Shown in pieces: positions 23,827 to 32,912 of a stretch of DNA of 64,000 nt. Origin of the DNA: Streptomyces sp. ST2-7A. GTDB taxonomy: Bacteria > Actinomycetota > Actinomycetes > Streptomycetales > Streptomycetaceae. The position numbers and the translations under genes were made by a program. The notes beneath the pieces were generated by a model, which saw only the letters and a list, made by a program, of their open reading frames with translations, was not told the DNA's origin and ran no database searches. The stretch's first letter is position 1. Each line of letters opens with the position of its first letter. The stretch covers positions 27,608-91,607 of the forward strand of contig NZ_JAJUWS010000028.1 of assembly GCF_021390475.1 (NCBI RefSeq). The letters run 5' to 3'.

Positions 23827-26800
23827 GGGGGGTCACCTCGAGGCCACGGGATCGGGAGTAGCTGAGATCGAAATCTGACAGGCTGGTCCGACAGTCCTCG
23901 CCGAGGATCAATAGGAGTTCCCCGAACAAAAGGGGGCATTCAGGGGTCTGCCAAGCCGGAACGCAGGCTTCCTCCAACTCGGAGATCACTCGATCGATTG
24001 ACGATTGGTTCGTCAGTTCGAGTGGCAGTCGGAGGCCGCAGGAGGCGATCGAGGAAGCGAGATCGCGGTCGGGAGCGGTGTGTTCCGGCAACGGCACCCC
24101 GGACGGGGAGTCCGAGCCCACCCCGGGCAGGGTGGCGAGGGTGCCGTCCGCGAGACGTCTCACCACCAGCACCTCCAGGGACTCCGCGCCGTCCCTGACC
24201 TGCGCGCGGCCGGTCGTGGTCTCGTCGGCGTCCCCCACTCCGGCGTCCACCCAACCGATCAGCGGCGTGCCGTCGGACGCCACATCGGCCAGCAGGAAGG
24301 ACCTCGCCCGTTCCCGGCGTTCGTGGAGACGGGCGAGGTGCTTCACCCGGGCCTCGTCCATCGCCTTCGCCCGGGCCGGCGGACCGAGCGGCCCGTCCCC
24401 GTAGGCGGCCCGCACCAGCGGCGCGATGTCGGCGGGCAGCCGGATCGGTGCCGGTGCCCCGCCCCCGTCCGGTGCCACCAGGTGCGGCCACAGCGCGGCG
24501 GCCGAACGCAGCAGCGCGTGCCTTCCGTAGACCAGCACCGAACCGCGCGGTGGCTCGGGAGCGGCGGTCGGATCGCACAGTCCGTCCGCGCCGGTGATCA
24601 GACACCGGGCGGCGCGCAACGCGGCCGGGCGGTCGGCCTGTCCGGGGCCACCGCGCTCGTGACGGTGCAGCCGCCCCATCCGCTGGAGGAGCAGGTCCAC
24701 CGGGGCGAGGTCGGTGACCAGCAGGTCGAAGTCGATGTCCAGGGACTGCTCGGCCACCTGACTGGCCACCACGATGTGCGGACCGGTGGGGCGTTCGGCG
24801 GCCGGGGAACGATCGGGCGGGCCGAAGCGGGCGAGCAGGTCGGCGTCGTTGGCCGCCCGGTGGAGGTCCACGAAACGGGCGTGCGCGACGGTGACCGCGT
24901 CCGCGCCGAATCGGGCGATGAGGGCGTCGGCCGTGGCCAGCACCCGCCGGACGGTGTTGTGGACCACCAGCGCGCACCCGCCACCGGCCAGCAGTTCCAC
25001 CAGTCGGTCGGTGAGGGCCCCGTGGTCGTCCGCCAAGTGCTCGACGCGGATCGTGGTGGTGCGCCCGGAGGGTGCCGGACGTTCCACCCGGGCCTCGGTT
25101 CCACCGGGCAGGACGGCGGTCAGCAGCGGGTGGGCGGTCTCCTCCGCCACGGCCGCGAAGGGCTGTGGGGCTTCGGCCCGGGCGCGGCGAGCGGCGCGTG
25201 CGAGGCGGGGACGCGGTGGTCCGACGGCGCCGCCCCCGGCGTAGGCCGCAACGAGTTCCCGACGCCGCTCGGGCGGCAGGGTCGCGGAGAGCATCACCAC
25301 CGGCACCCGGTGGGTGCCCAACCATGACAGCACCCGGTCCAGGTAGGTGTTCATGTGGGCGTCGTAGGCGTGGACCTCGTCGATGACCACCACCTTCCCG
25401 GCGACGGCGAGGTGGCGCAGCACCAGGTGCCGGCCGCGCAGCCCGGCGAAGAGGAGTTGGTCGATCGTTCCCACGCAGAAGGAGGAGAGCAGGCCCTTCT
25501 TGCGACCCCGGAGCCAGTGGTGGGCGACGAGGCGGGCGGAGGCGGCGCGATCGGCGGGGCGCGAACCGAGCCGGTCGGGGTCACCGTCCGGTTCCACCCC
25601 GCGCGGCACGATGGGCCCGGTGGTTCCGCGGGGCCCGTCGACGGCATCGGCCGTCCCGGGTTCCGGCGCGGGGCCGGGGTCTGCGGGTCTCCTCCGGCGG
25701 TCGCCCGAGTCGTCCGAGTCGTCCGAGTCGTCAGGGACATCCGGTGTCCGGCTCGGCAGCCGGGCCCACTCGGGGTTGAGGGCCGCCTTGGAGTGCGCGA
25801 GGAAGACGGAGCGCGTCCCGACGGCACCGTCGCGATCATCGGGGAGACGGTCGAGCCATGCCGTCATCCGGGGGAACATCGCGTTCCCCGTCGCCATCGT
25901 GGGCAGGGCGATGAGACAACCGCCCGCTCCGGAGCCGGCGGCGAGGATCTCGACGGCGGCGAGCGCGGCCTCGGTCTTGCCCTCCCCCATCGGCGCCTCG
26001 ATCACCAGCAGTCCGGCCTCCGGCAGGTCGTGGGCGAGCCGGACGGCGGCCTCCTGGACGGGGCGGATCGCGGCGCCGGGCGGGAGGGCGAAACGGTCGG
26101 CGAAGAGCTTCCCCGCCGCCCGGGGCGGCGCGGCCACCCGCCAGGGCGGGGGCAGCGAGATGTCCCGCCAACCGGTGGCGATCCGCTCCGCCGATGAGCG
26201 TCCCCCGTCGGGAAAGAGCGGGAAACGGTCGCTGTCGCTGGCGATCCAGTCGGCGACGATCACGATGGCGGTCAGCGCCACCTGCACCGCCTGGGGCAGT
26301 GCGAGCGACCTCCAGGCCGCGAGCCGGGGCTCGACGCCGGTGTCCCGGGCGGCGGCGTCCAGCAGTTCGCGCTGCACGGCCGTCCACACCTCCTCCGCTC
26401 CGGGGGTGCGCAGCAGGCGGGGATGGCGGTTCAGTTCGAGCAGGTCGTGGTAGGTGGGCGGGACCCCGTGGTGGCCGCCGACGACCACGGCCGGGGCGTG
26501 GGCGGCGTCGGGCTCCCACCCGTGGTGCCGGGTCAGCCACTCGGCCAGCAGGTGGTGGCCGGCCGTGGCGTGAGGGGCGAGGCGGCGTTCACGGCCGAGC
26601 TCGGGGCGCGAGGGCGTGGCCAGGCCCCGGGCGCGCATCCGATCGGCCATGGACTCCACCTGGCAGGCGAAGGCCGGGGTGGCCTTGCCGATGTCGTGCA
26701 CGGTCGCCAGCCAGACGGTCAGCGGACGGGCGTCGTCGGCCCCGGCGGGAAGGGTTTCGGCCACCCGGCGCCGTACCTGCTCGGGAACCCAGTGGTCCCA

Positions 26801-26956
26801 GAGCAGCCCGGCCACGGCTCCGCTGTCCGCCATGTGTCGCCACAGCGGCAGCCATCCGTCGGTGTCCTTGTCGTGTTTCCCCCAGACCGCGTACGCGGCT
26901 TCCGAGAGGGCTCGGCCGAGGCGGGGCCCCGGTGTCCGGTGATCCATGAACGGCAT
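23816..26956 (-). CDS. cas3: Cas3 helicase-nuclease
   Basis: 1046 aa, first gene of the operon; ATG 26956 or ATG 26947. The N-terminal HD nuclease contains VHDIGKATPAF (about 86-96), HATAGHHLLAEW and the GGHHG motif. The SF2 helicase has Walker A APMGEGKTEAAL (about 321), DEVH in VVVIDEVHAYDAHM (525-528), VMLSATLP, and QVAEQSLDIDFDLLVTDLAP. It unwinds and shreds DNA marked by Cascade. A disordered insertion at about 405-470 includes a 9-nt tandem repeat coding DDSDDSDDSGD. The N-terminal HD plus C-terminal helicase order is standard for I-E. Confidence 0.95.
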   Translation of the reverse strand: MPFMDHRTPGPRLGRALSEAAYAVWGKHDKDTDGWLPLWRHMADSGAVAGLLWDHWVPEQVRRRVAETLPAGADDARPLTVWLATVHDIGKATPAFACQVESMADRMRARGLATPSRPELGRERRLAPHATAGHHLLAEWLTRHHGWEPDAAHAPAVVVGGHHGVPPTYHDLLELNRHPRLLRTPGAEEVWTAVQRELLDAAARDTGVEPRLAAWRSLALPQAVQVALTAIVIVADWIASDSDRFPLFPDGGRSSAERIATGWRDISLPPPWRVAAPPRAAGKLFADRFALPPGAAIRPVQEAAVRLAHDLPEAGLLVIEAPMGEGKTEAALAAVEILAAGSGAGGCLIALPTMATGNAMFPRMTAWLDRLPDDRDGAVGTRSVFLAHSKAALNPEWARLPSRTPDVPDDSDDSDDSGDRRRRPADPGPAPEPGTADAVDGPRGTTGPIVPRGVEPDGDPDRLGSRPADRAASARLVAHHWLRGRKKGLLSSFCVGTIDQLLFAGLRGRHLVLRHLAVAGKVVVIDEVHAYDAHMNTYLDRVLSWLGTHRVPVVMLSATLPPERRRELVAAYAGGGAVGPPRPRLARAARRARAEAPQPFAAVAEETAHPLLTAVLPGGTEARVERPAPSGRTTTIRVEHLADDHGALTDRLVELLAGGGCALVVHNTVRRVLATADALIARFGADAVTVAHARFVDLHRAANDADLLARFGPPDRSPAAERPTGPHIVVASQVAEQSLDIDFDLLVTDLAPVDLLLQRMGRLHRHERGGPGQADRPAALRAARCLITGADGLCDPTAAPEPPRGSVLVYGRHALLRSAAALWPHLVAPDGGGAPAPIRLPADIAPLVRAAYGDGPLGPPARAKAMDEARVKHLARLHERRERARSFLLADVASDGTPLIGWVDAGVGDADETTTGRAQVRDGAESLEVLVVRRLADGTLATLPGVGSDSPSGVPLPEHTAPDRDLASSIASCGLRLPLELTNQSSIDRVISELEEACVPAWQTPECPLLFGELLLILGEDCRTSLSDFDLSYSRSRGLEVTPHAQ

Positions 26957-28086
26957 CCAACCGGTTACCGATGGACAACAGGACGTGAATCGAATAATTC
27001 GCCACTGTTACACCACACGCGGTGACGATGCGATCCGGAACCGAAGGCGCGAGGGAGGCGCCGGAGCACCGTGTGTTCACTTCTTGAAACCATCCGTGCG
27101 CACCGGGGCGCGCGGAGGGCCTGTCACAAAGAGAGAAAATCTCACGGAAGCGGACAGTTAAGACCGTCGGAACGACGCAAAGGAGACCGCTCCGGAGGAC
27201 TCCTGCGGATCCTTTTCGAAGATCACCCGGAGTTCCGCGCGAGGCGGTTATCGCGGTTTCTTTTCACCGGGTGGGGCATTGGGTCGCCCCGGGGGTGTCG
27301 GTGCCGGGTCCGACCGCCCGACGCCGGCCCGTCGGGCGGTCGGCCCCGACCCCTCCGGTCGCCCCGATCCGCTCCGTCGCCGAGTGGCACGCCACGCGCT
27401 TCCGAGGTGGCCGGTCGGCGGCGGACGGGTGAGCGGAACCGCGCCGGGCCCCGGCAGGCGGGCGGCGTGCTCCCGGGGCCCGGCGGGGCCGTGATGGGCC
27501 CGGGGAGCGGGGCCGGGGGCCCATCACGACCGGGAGACGCCGGTCCCGGCACCCGGGGCCCGGCGCGGGAACCCGGCCGGGCTCCCCGAACGGCACGGGC
27601 ACCCCGGACCGTACGATCGGCGCAGATGGGAGGAGCCGCGCGAGCGCCACCGGTACGGAAGAAGCAGCAGGTGCGGGTGGGACGGGAGCACCCCGGGAAA
27701 CGGCGCGGCCGGGCGGCCGGCCGTGCGGCGACGAGGACCCCGGTGGGAGGTCCGGCGCGGGACACCGCACCGGACCTCCCGCCCACCCCGGCCGCGCCCG
27801 GGAGCGCTCCCGGGCGCGGCCGGATGTGACGGGCGTGGCGCACCCTCCGGCTCCGGTCCACCCCCGGTCGGGGCGTTCCTCCGGGACCCACACAAGCCGG
27901 TACCCGGGTACCGAAGCACCGGCCGCCGAGGTCGGAACACTCGGGGCACCACGGCCGTCCGCGCCGTCGTATCGCCCGTACCACCCGTGCCGCACGGCGG
28001 GAGCGCGGCCGAGGGCGGTTCACCTGCGGAGGAGCGGACCGGCGACGGACATCCGACCACCGACCGTCCCGGCCGGCGGCCACCCG
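26957..28086. other. 1.1-kb gene-free region between cas3 and cebR
   Basis: No open frame on either strand has a credible start, domain or codon pattern. The left 300 bp is AT-richer, carries a CGAATAATTCG palindrome (26991-27001) and should hold the leftward cas3 promoter. The right part is extremely GC-rich and full of inverted repeats: arms GTGATGGGCCC (27491-27501) and GGGCCCATCAC (27517-27527), CGGTACCCGGGTACCG (27898-27913), and the 36-bp palindrome listed separately. Some may act as terminators for cebR. Confidence 0.55.
27788..27823. repeat. 36-bp perfect palindrome with a CebR-box-like core
   Basis: Each 18-base arm is CCGGCCGCGCCCGGGAGC read inward; there is no loop. The central CGGGAGCGCTCCCG differs from the CebR box only in the outermost base pair. 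It may be a bidirectional terminator downstream of cebR or a third operator site. No gene starts within 260 bp. Confidence 0.6.
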
Positions 28087-29124
28087 TCAGGAGGAGCCGC
28101 GCCGCACCAGTTCGGTGGGCAGCACCTGCTGCGGATGGATCGGCATACCGTCGTTGATCTCCGCGAGCAGGGCGCGGGCCATCGCCCGCCCCATGCCCTC
28201 GATGGGCTGGCGGACACTGCTGAGCGGCGGATCCATGTGACGCGCTATGGCCGAGTCGTCGAAGCCGACCAGCGCCACGTCGTCGGGAACCGAGCGCCCC
28301 GCCTCGCGCAGCGCGCGGCGGGCACCGGCGGCCATGAGGTCGGAGGCGCAGAAGACCGCGTCGATGTCCGGGCGGCGGTCCAGCAGCTCACGCATCCCCA
28401 GGTAGCCGCTCTCCTCGGTGAAGTCACCGCGCCAGATCAGCGTCTCGTCGCACTCCAGCCCGGCGGCCTCCAGCGCGTCGCGGTAGCCGACCAGCCGGCA
28501 CCAGGCGGCGTACATGTCGAGCGGGCCGGTGAGGGTGGCCACCACCCGCCGACCGCGTCCCAGCAGGTGCTCGACGGCGAGCTGTGCGCCACCGACGTTG
28601 TCGCAGTCCACGTGCGGGAAGGGCTCGTCGGCGGACCGGCGGCCGTTCATCACGGCGGGGATGCCGAGCTGTCCGAGGAGTTCGGGCAGCGGATCCTCGC
28701 CGTGCACGGAGACCAGCAGCACGCCGTCCACCCGGTTGCCCGCCGCGTACTGGGCGAAGCGCTGCCGCTCCTTGGAGGTGCGGCTGAGGGTGAGCAGCAA
28801 CTGGTAGTCGGTATCGGCCAGTTCGGCGCTCACCCCGCGGATGATCGCGGAGAAGTAGGGCTCCGCGAAGAGCCGGGCCTCCGGTTCGGGCACCACCAGC
28901 GCGATGGCGTCGGTGCGGTTGGCCGCGAGCGCGCGGGCCGCGCGGTGCGGCACGTAGCCGAGGTCGGCGATGGCCGCCTCGACGGCGGCGCGGGTGCGGT
29001 CACTGACCCGGGGTGATCCGTTGATCACCCGCGAGACGGTGCCGCGCCCCACTCCGGCCCGGACCGCCACTTGTTCCAGTGTCGGTCTTCCATCTCTTCC
29101 CAATCCACGTCTTCCGACTGCCAT
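28087..29124 (-). CDS. cebR: CebR, LacI-family cellobiose repressor
   Basis: 345 aa from ATG 29124, with AGGAGGA 7 nt upstream. LacI helix-turn-helix at residues 12-35 (TLEQVAVRAGVGRGTVSRVI), hinge LAANRTDAIALVVPEP, and a periplasmic-binding-protein-like sensor domain to the end (DDVALVGFDDSAIARHMDPP). CebR of streptomycetes represses cellobiose/cellotriose uptake and beta-glucosidase genes and is released by cello-oligosaccharides. Here it is divergent to cebEFG-bglC, and an exact 14-bp CebR box lies in the shared 237-bp region. Identity is strongly supported by sequence type and context together. Confidence 0.9.
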   Translation of the reverse strand: MAVGRRGLGRDGRPTLEQVAVRAGVGRGTVSRVINGSPRVSDRTRAAVEAAIADLGYVPHRAARALAANRTDAIALVVPEPEARLFAEPYFSAIIRGVSAELADTDYQLLLTLSRTSKERQRFAQYAAGNRVDGVLLVSVHGEDPLPELLGQLGIPAVMNGRRSADEPFPHVDCDNVGGAQLAVEHLLGRGRRVVATLTGPLDMYAAWCRLVGYRDALEAAGLECDETLIWRGDFTEESGYLGMRELLDRRPDIDAVFCASDLMAAGARRALREAGRSVPDDVALVGFDDSAIARHMDPPLSSVRQPIEGMGRAMARALLAEINDGMPIHPQQVLPTELVRRGSS

Positions 29125-29192
29125 CGGATTCCTCCTGTTGTCGCCCCGGGATCCAACTACATCACGGAATCGACTCCGTCCAGCCGGATGCC

Positions 29193-29221
29193 TTGACACT
29201 CGCCCGCAGACCGGGAACTCT
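29193..29221 (+). promoter_or_regulatory. Predicted cebE promoter
   Basis: TTGACA (29193-29198), a perfect -35, then 17 bp, then AACTCT (29216-29221) as a weak -10. Transcription would start near 29228, so the CebR box at 29237-29250 lies just downstream of the start, a roadblock position. Confidence 0.55.
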
Positions 29222-29236
29222 TCACTTCATCAAGTT

Positions 29237-29250
29237 TGGGAGCGCTCCCA
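29237..29250. promoter_or_regulatory. CebR operator, exact 14-bp box
   Basis: TGGGAGCGCTCCCA, the consensus palindrome bound by CebR in Streptomyces. It lies 112 bp before cebE and 113 bp before cebR, so it can control both. Confidence 0.92.
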
Positions 29251-29361
29251 TCCACCTGAAACCCTACACAACCCATACGTTCCGAGCCCCGGGTCCGTTC
29301 ACCCCCACGCGCCGCAGAGCGACCGGGAGAGGCAACGTCAGTGCGCCAGGAGGACGACCAC

Positions 29362-30717
29362 ATGCGCCACACCGCCAGAACGCCGCGTGTCACCCGCGGT
29401 ACCACGGGCAGGGCCCTGCGCACCTGTCTCGCCGTCACCCTCGGGGTCGGCCTGCTGGCCGCCTGCGGCGGTAACGGTGACGACGACAACGGCACCGGCG
29501 GCGGCGGGGACAACGCCGACGGCGAGCCGAGCGAGGTCACCCTCTCGATCGGTGTCTTCGGCCAGTTCGGTCTGGAGGAGGCCGGCCTGTACGACGAGTA
29601 CATGGAGGCCAACCCGCACGTCACCATCGAGCAGAACTCCACCCAGCGCAGTGAGGACTACTACCCCGCGCTGCTGACCCGTCTGCCCACCGGCAGTGGC
29701 CTGAGCGACATCCAGGCCATCGAGGTCGCGAACATCAACGAGATCGCCAACGATCTCGGTCGCTACTTCGTGGACCTGAGCGAGGCCGAGGGCGTGGACC
29801 TCGGGCACTTCCTGCCCTGGAAGGTCGACCAGGCCACCGGCGAGGACGGCCGCGTGGTGGGCCTGGGCACCGACATCGGCCCGATGAGCATCTGCTACCG
29901 CAAGGACCTGTTCGAGGAGGCCGGCCTGCCGACCGACCGCGACGAGGTCGGCGCCCTGTGGGAGGGCGACTGGCAGGCCTACATCGACGCCGGCAAGGAG
30001 TTCCAGGAGAACTCCACCGCTGACGCCAAGTGGGTGGACTCCGGCTCCGGCATGTTCAGCGCCATCGCCAACAGCTACCCCGAGCGGTACTACAACGAGG
30101 CCGGCGAGACGATCTACGAGGACAGCGAGGCCGTGCGGACCGCCTGGGACATGGCCGTCCAGGCCGCCGAAGAGGGCCTGACCGCCCGCCACGACCTGTT
30201 CACCACCGAGTGGGACCAGGGCATGGCCAACGGTGACTTCGCCACCCTCTCCTGCCCGGCCTGGATGCTCGGCTACATCGAGGACAAGTCCGGCGGCGAG
30301 GGCGAGGGCGCCTGGGACGTGGCCGCCGCGCCGCGTCCGGCCAACTGGGGCGGTTCCTTCCTCGGTGTGACCGAGGCCTCCGAGAACAAGGAGGAGGCCG
30401 TCAAGCTGATCACCTGGTTGACCGCGCCGGAGCAGCAGGCCAAGCTCTTCGCGGAGCGGGGCAGCTTCCCCAGCTCCGCCGAGGCCCAGGAGTCGGAGGT
30501 GGTGCAGAACGCCACCAACAGCTACTTCGGGGACGCCCCGATCGGTGAGCTGTTCACCGCCGCCGCGGCCGACATCCCGACCCTGATCGTCGGTCCGCGT
30601 GACCAGGTGATCCAGGAGGGCTTCTCCAACGGTGTGCTGCGGGTGGAGCAGGGCACCGACGCCGACGAGGCGTGGGACGCCACCGTCCGGGCCGTCGACA
30701 ACGCCCTCGCGGACTGA
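29362..30717 (+). CDS. cebE: CebE, cellobiose/cello-oligosaccharide-binding lipoprotein
   Basis: 451 aa from ATG 29362, with AGGAGGACGACCAC upstream; the in-frame GTG 29341 is less likely. Signal peptide with lipobox GLLAAC at about residue 33, then a Gly/Asp-rich spacer and an ABC solute-binding fold of cluster B (VTLSIGVFGQFGLEEAGLYD, IGPMSICYRKDLFEEAGLP, TAWDMAVQAAEEGL). It captures cello-oligosaccharides outside the cell for the CebFG permease. No ATPase gene is adjacent; Streptomyces ceb systems use the shared MsiK ATPase elsewhere. Confidence 0.9.
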   Translation: MRHTARTPRVTRGTTGRALRTCLAVTLGVGLLAACGGNGDDDNGTGGGGDNADGEPSEVTLSIGVFGQFGLEEAGLYDEYMEANPHVTIEQNSTQRSEDYYPALLTRLPTGSGLSDIQAIEVANINEIANDLGRYFVDLSEAEGVDLGHFLPWKVDQATGEDGRVVGLGTDIGPMSICYRKDLFEEAGLPTDRDEVGALWEGDWQAYIDAGKEFQENSTADAKWVDSGSGMFSAIANSYPERYYNEAGETIYEDSEAVRTAWDMAVQAAEEGLTARHDLFTTEWDQGMANGDFATLSCPAWMLGYIEDKSGGEGEGAWDVAAAPRPANWGGSFLGVTEASENKEEAVKLITWLTAPEQQAKLFAERGSFPSSAEAQESEVVQNATNSYFGDAPIGELFTAAAADIPTLIVGPRDQVIQEGFSNGVLRVEQGTDADEAWDATVRAVDNALAD

Positions 30718-30739
30718 CCCCGAATCCGGAAAGTCATCC

Positions 30740-31762
30740 ATGGCAACGGAACAGCACAGCGCCGCGCCCCCCACCAAGGGGGGCGCGGCCCCGCGCCCGC
30801 AGCGCGGCGGTGGGCCCCCGCTCACGCCGGAGGAGAAGAAGCTCCGCCGCCGGTCGCTGCGCTACCGGCTGGACACCAAGTTCAGCCCCTACGGCTTCAT
30901 CGCGCCGTTCTTCCTGTTCTTCGCGGCCTTCGGCCTCTTCCCCCTGCTGTTCACCGGCTGGGCCTCGCTGCACCGCGTCTCGCTGCACTCGCCGACGGAC
31001 ATGGAGTGGGTGGGGTTCTACAACTTCAGCCGTCTGCTGACCGACGAGTTCTTCTGGAACGCGCTGTCGAACACCTTCGTCATCGGGGTGATCGCCACCG
31101 TTCCCCAGCTGCTCATGGCCCTGGGCCTGGCCCATCTGCTGAACTACAAGCTGCGCAACAGCATGATGTTCCGGGTGGCCATGCTCACGCCGTACGCCAC
31201 CTCGGTGGCTGCGGCGACGCTGGTGTTCGCGATGCTCTACGGTCGCGACTACGGCATGATCAACTGGTTCCTGGGCCTGTTCGGTGTGGACAACATCGAG
31301 TGGGAGGCCGGCTCCTGGACCGCCAAGATCGCGGTGTCCACCATCGTCATCTGGCGGTGGACCGGGTACAACACCCTGATCTACCTGGCCGCCATGCAGG
31401 CCGTGCCGAAGGATCTCTACGAGTCCGCGTCCCTGGACGGGGCCTCCCGGTGGCAGCAGTTCCTCCACGTCACCATCCCGTCGCTGCGCCCCACGATCCT
31501 CTTCACCGTCGTGGTCTCCACCATCGGCGCCACCCAGCTGTTCGGTGAACCTCTGCTCTTCGGCAGCGGAACCAGCGGCGGTGCCGACAACCAGTACCAG
31601 ACCCTGGGCCTGTACCTGTACGAGATGGGTTGGACGAACTTCAACCTCGGACGCGCCTCGGCGATCGCCTGGTCGATGTTCATCCTCCTGATCATCATCG
31701 GCTTGGTGTACTGGTTCTTCGCCCGGTTGATCGGCCGATCGACCGGCAGCAAGGGGGCGTGA
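30740..31762 (+). CDS. cebF: CebF, sugar ABC transporter permease
   Basis: 340 aa from ATG 30740, 22 bp after cebE. A basic cytoplasmic N-terminus (about 45 aa) is followed by six membrane helices (YGFIAPFFLFFAAFGLFPLL first) and the EAA loop AAMQAVPKDLYESASLDGAS that docks the ATPase. Standard MalF-type partner of CebG; part of the CebR-controlled operon. Confidence 0.9.
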   Translation: MATEQHSAAPPTKGGAAPRPQRGGGPPLTPEEKKLRRRSLRYRLDTKFSPYGFIAPFFLFFAAFGLFPLLFTGWASLHRVSLHSPTDMEWVGFYNFSRLLTDEFFWNALSNTFVIGVIATVPQLLMALGLAHLLNYKLRNSMMFRVAMLTPYATSVAAATLVFAMLYGRDYGMINWFLGLFGVDNIEWEAGSWTAKIAVSTIVIWRWTGYNTLIYLAAMQAVPKDLYESASLDGASRWQQFLHVTIPSLRPTILFTVVVSTIGATQLFGEPLLFGSGTSGGADNQYQTLGLYLYEMGWTNFNLGRASAIAWSMFILLIIIGLVYWFFARLIGRSTGSKGA

Positions 31763-31765
31763 GCC

Positions 31766-32704
31766 ATGACCATCTCCTCCGAAGCGGCCACCCGACCGCC
31801 CGGTTCCGCCCCGGCCGCCCGGCCGGACGTCCCCGGTGGGGGCGCTCCGCACCGTCGCAAACGGCTCAGGGCCGGGGGCGCCGGCCGGCACATGCACGCC
31901 GGTTGGCTCACCTACGTCATCCTGATCGTCTTCACCCTCGGGTCGTTGTTCCCCCTGGTGTGGACGATGTTCGCGGCGTCCTCCACCAACACCAGGCTCG
32001 CGCAGACACCGCCGCCCTTCTGGTTCGGCGAAGACCTGTGGAACAACCTGGACCAGGCGTGGAACACCGCCAACATGGGCACCGCGCTGATCAACACGGT
32101 CTTCGTCGCGGGGACCATCACGGTCAGCACCGTGCTGTTCGCCACCCTGGCCGGCTTCGCCTTCGCCAAGCTGCGGTTCCGGGCGCAGAACGTGCTGCTC
32201 ATGCTGGTGATCGGGACCATGATGGTGCCGCCGCAGCTGAGTGTCGTCCCGCTGTACATGGCGATCGCCGAGTTGCAGTGGACCGACCGTCTCCAGGCGG
32301 TCATCCTGCCGATGATGGTCAGCGCCTTCGGCGTGTTCTTCATGCGGCAGTACCTGGTGCAGGCGCTGCCCACCGAACTGGTCGAGGCCGCCCGGGTGGA
32401 CGGCGCGAACAGCCTGCGGGTCGTCTGGCACGTGGTCTTCCCCATCGCCCGCCCCGCCATGGCGGTGCTGGGGATGCTGACCTTCGTGATGGCCTGGAAC
32501 GAGTTCTTCTGGCCGATCATCGCACTGACCCAACAGAACCCGACGGTTCAGGTGGCCCTCACCGGCCTGGGACGCGGCTACGTGCCGGACCAGGGCGTGA
32601 TCATGGCGGGGGCCCTGCTGGGAACGCTGCCACTGCTGATCGTCTTCGCCATCTTCGGCAAGCAGATCGTGGGCGGCATCATGCACGGCGCGATCAAGGG
32701 CTGA
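31766..32704 (+). CDS. cebG: CebG, sugar ABC transporter permease
   Basis: 312 aa, starting 3 bp after cebF. A basic Pro-rich N-terminus (about 40 aa), then six membrane helices starting at LTYVILIVFTLGSLFPLVW, and the EAA loop ALPTELVEAARVDGANSLRV. MalG-type partner of CebF. A GC-rich hairpin follows the stop, so expression of bglC may be partly independent. Confidence 0.9.
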   Translation: MTISSEAATRPPGSAPAARPDVPGGGAPHRRKRLRAGGAGRHMHAGWLTYVILIVFTLGSLFPLVWTMFAASSTNTRLAQTPPPFWFGEDLWNNLDQAWNTANMGTALINTVFVAGTITVSTVLFATLAGFAFAKLRFRAQNVLLMLVIGTMMVPPQLSVVPLYMAIAELQWTDRLQAVILPMMVSAFGVFFMRQYLVQALPTELVEAARVDGANSLRVVWHVVFPIARPAMAVLGMLTFVMAWNEFFWPIIALTQQNPTVQVALTGLGRGYVPDQGVIMAGALLGTLPLLIVFAIFGKQIVGGIMHGAIKG

Positions 32705-32709
32705 CCACC

Positions 32710-32734
32710 GGGGGCCGGGTGCCTCCCGGCCCCC
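32710..32734 (+). terminator. Hairpin between cebG and bglC
   Basis: GGGGGCCGGG (32710-32719) pairs with CCCGGCCCCC (32725-32734), with a 5-nt loop, six bases past the cebG stop. It could attenuate transcription into bglC. A second GC-rich hairpin follows near 32755-32780. Confidence 0.5.
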
Positions 32735-32898
32735 CTCCGGCCCCGGTACCGGGGTCCCCGGCGCGACGGCGCCGGGGCCCGGGCCGGCCCCTCGCGACCC
32801 CACCCGCACGAGCCGCGCGCCCGGTCGGAGGGGGATCGACCGGGCCGGGTGGATCCCGTGCACCAACCCGCACCACCACATCCTTCGCATACGACGCA

Positions 32899-32912
32899 TG
32901 GGAGCGCTTCCA
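32899..32912. promoter_or_regulatory. CebR-like box on the bglC start codon
   Basis: TGGGAGCGCTTCCA, one base from the perfect CebR palindrome. Its last A is the first base of the bglC ATG and its GGGAG is the ribosome binding site, so a bound repressor would cover the translation start. Confidence 0.75.

Noticed and set aside
27080..27115. CCATCCGTGCGCACCGGGGCGCG, similar to part of the CRISPR repeat, upstream of cas3
   Set aside because: Only a partial match with gaps, no second copy or spacer; probably chance in GC-rich sequence.
32755..32780. GC-rich hairpin after cebG as a riboswitch for bglC
   Set aside because: No conserved aptamer pattern; a plain attenuator or terminator plus the CebR box explains the region.
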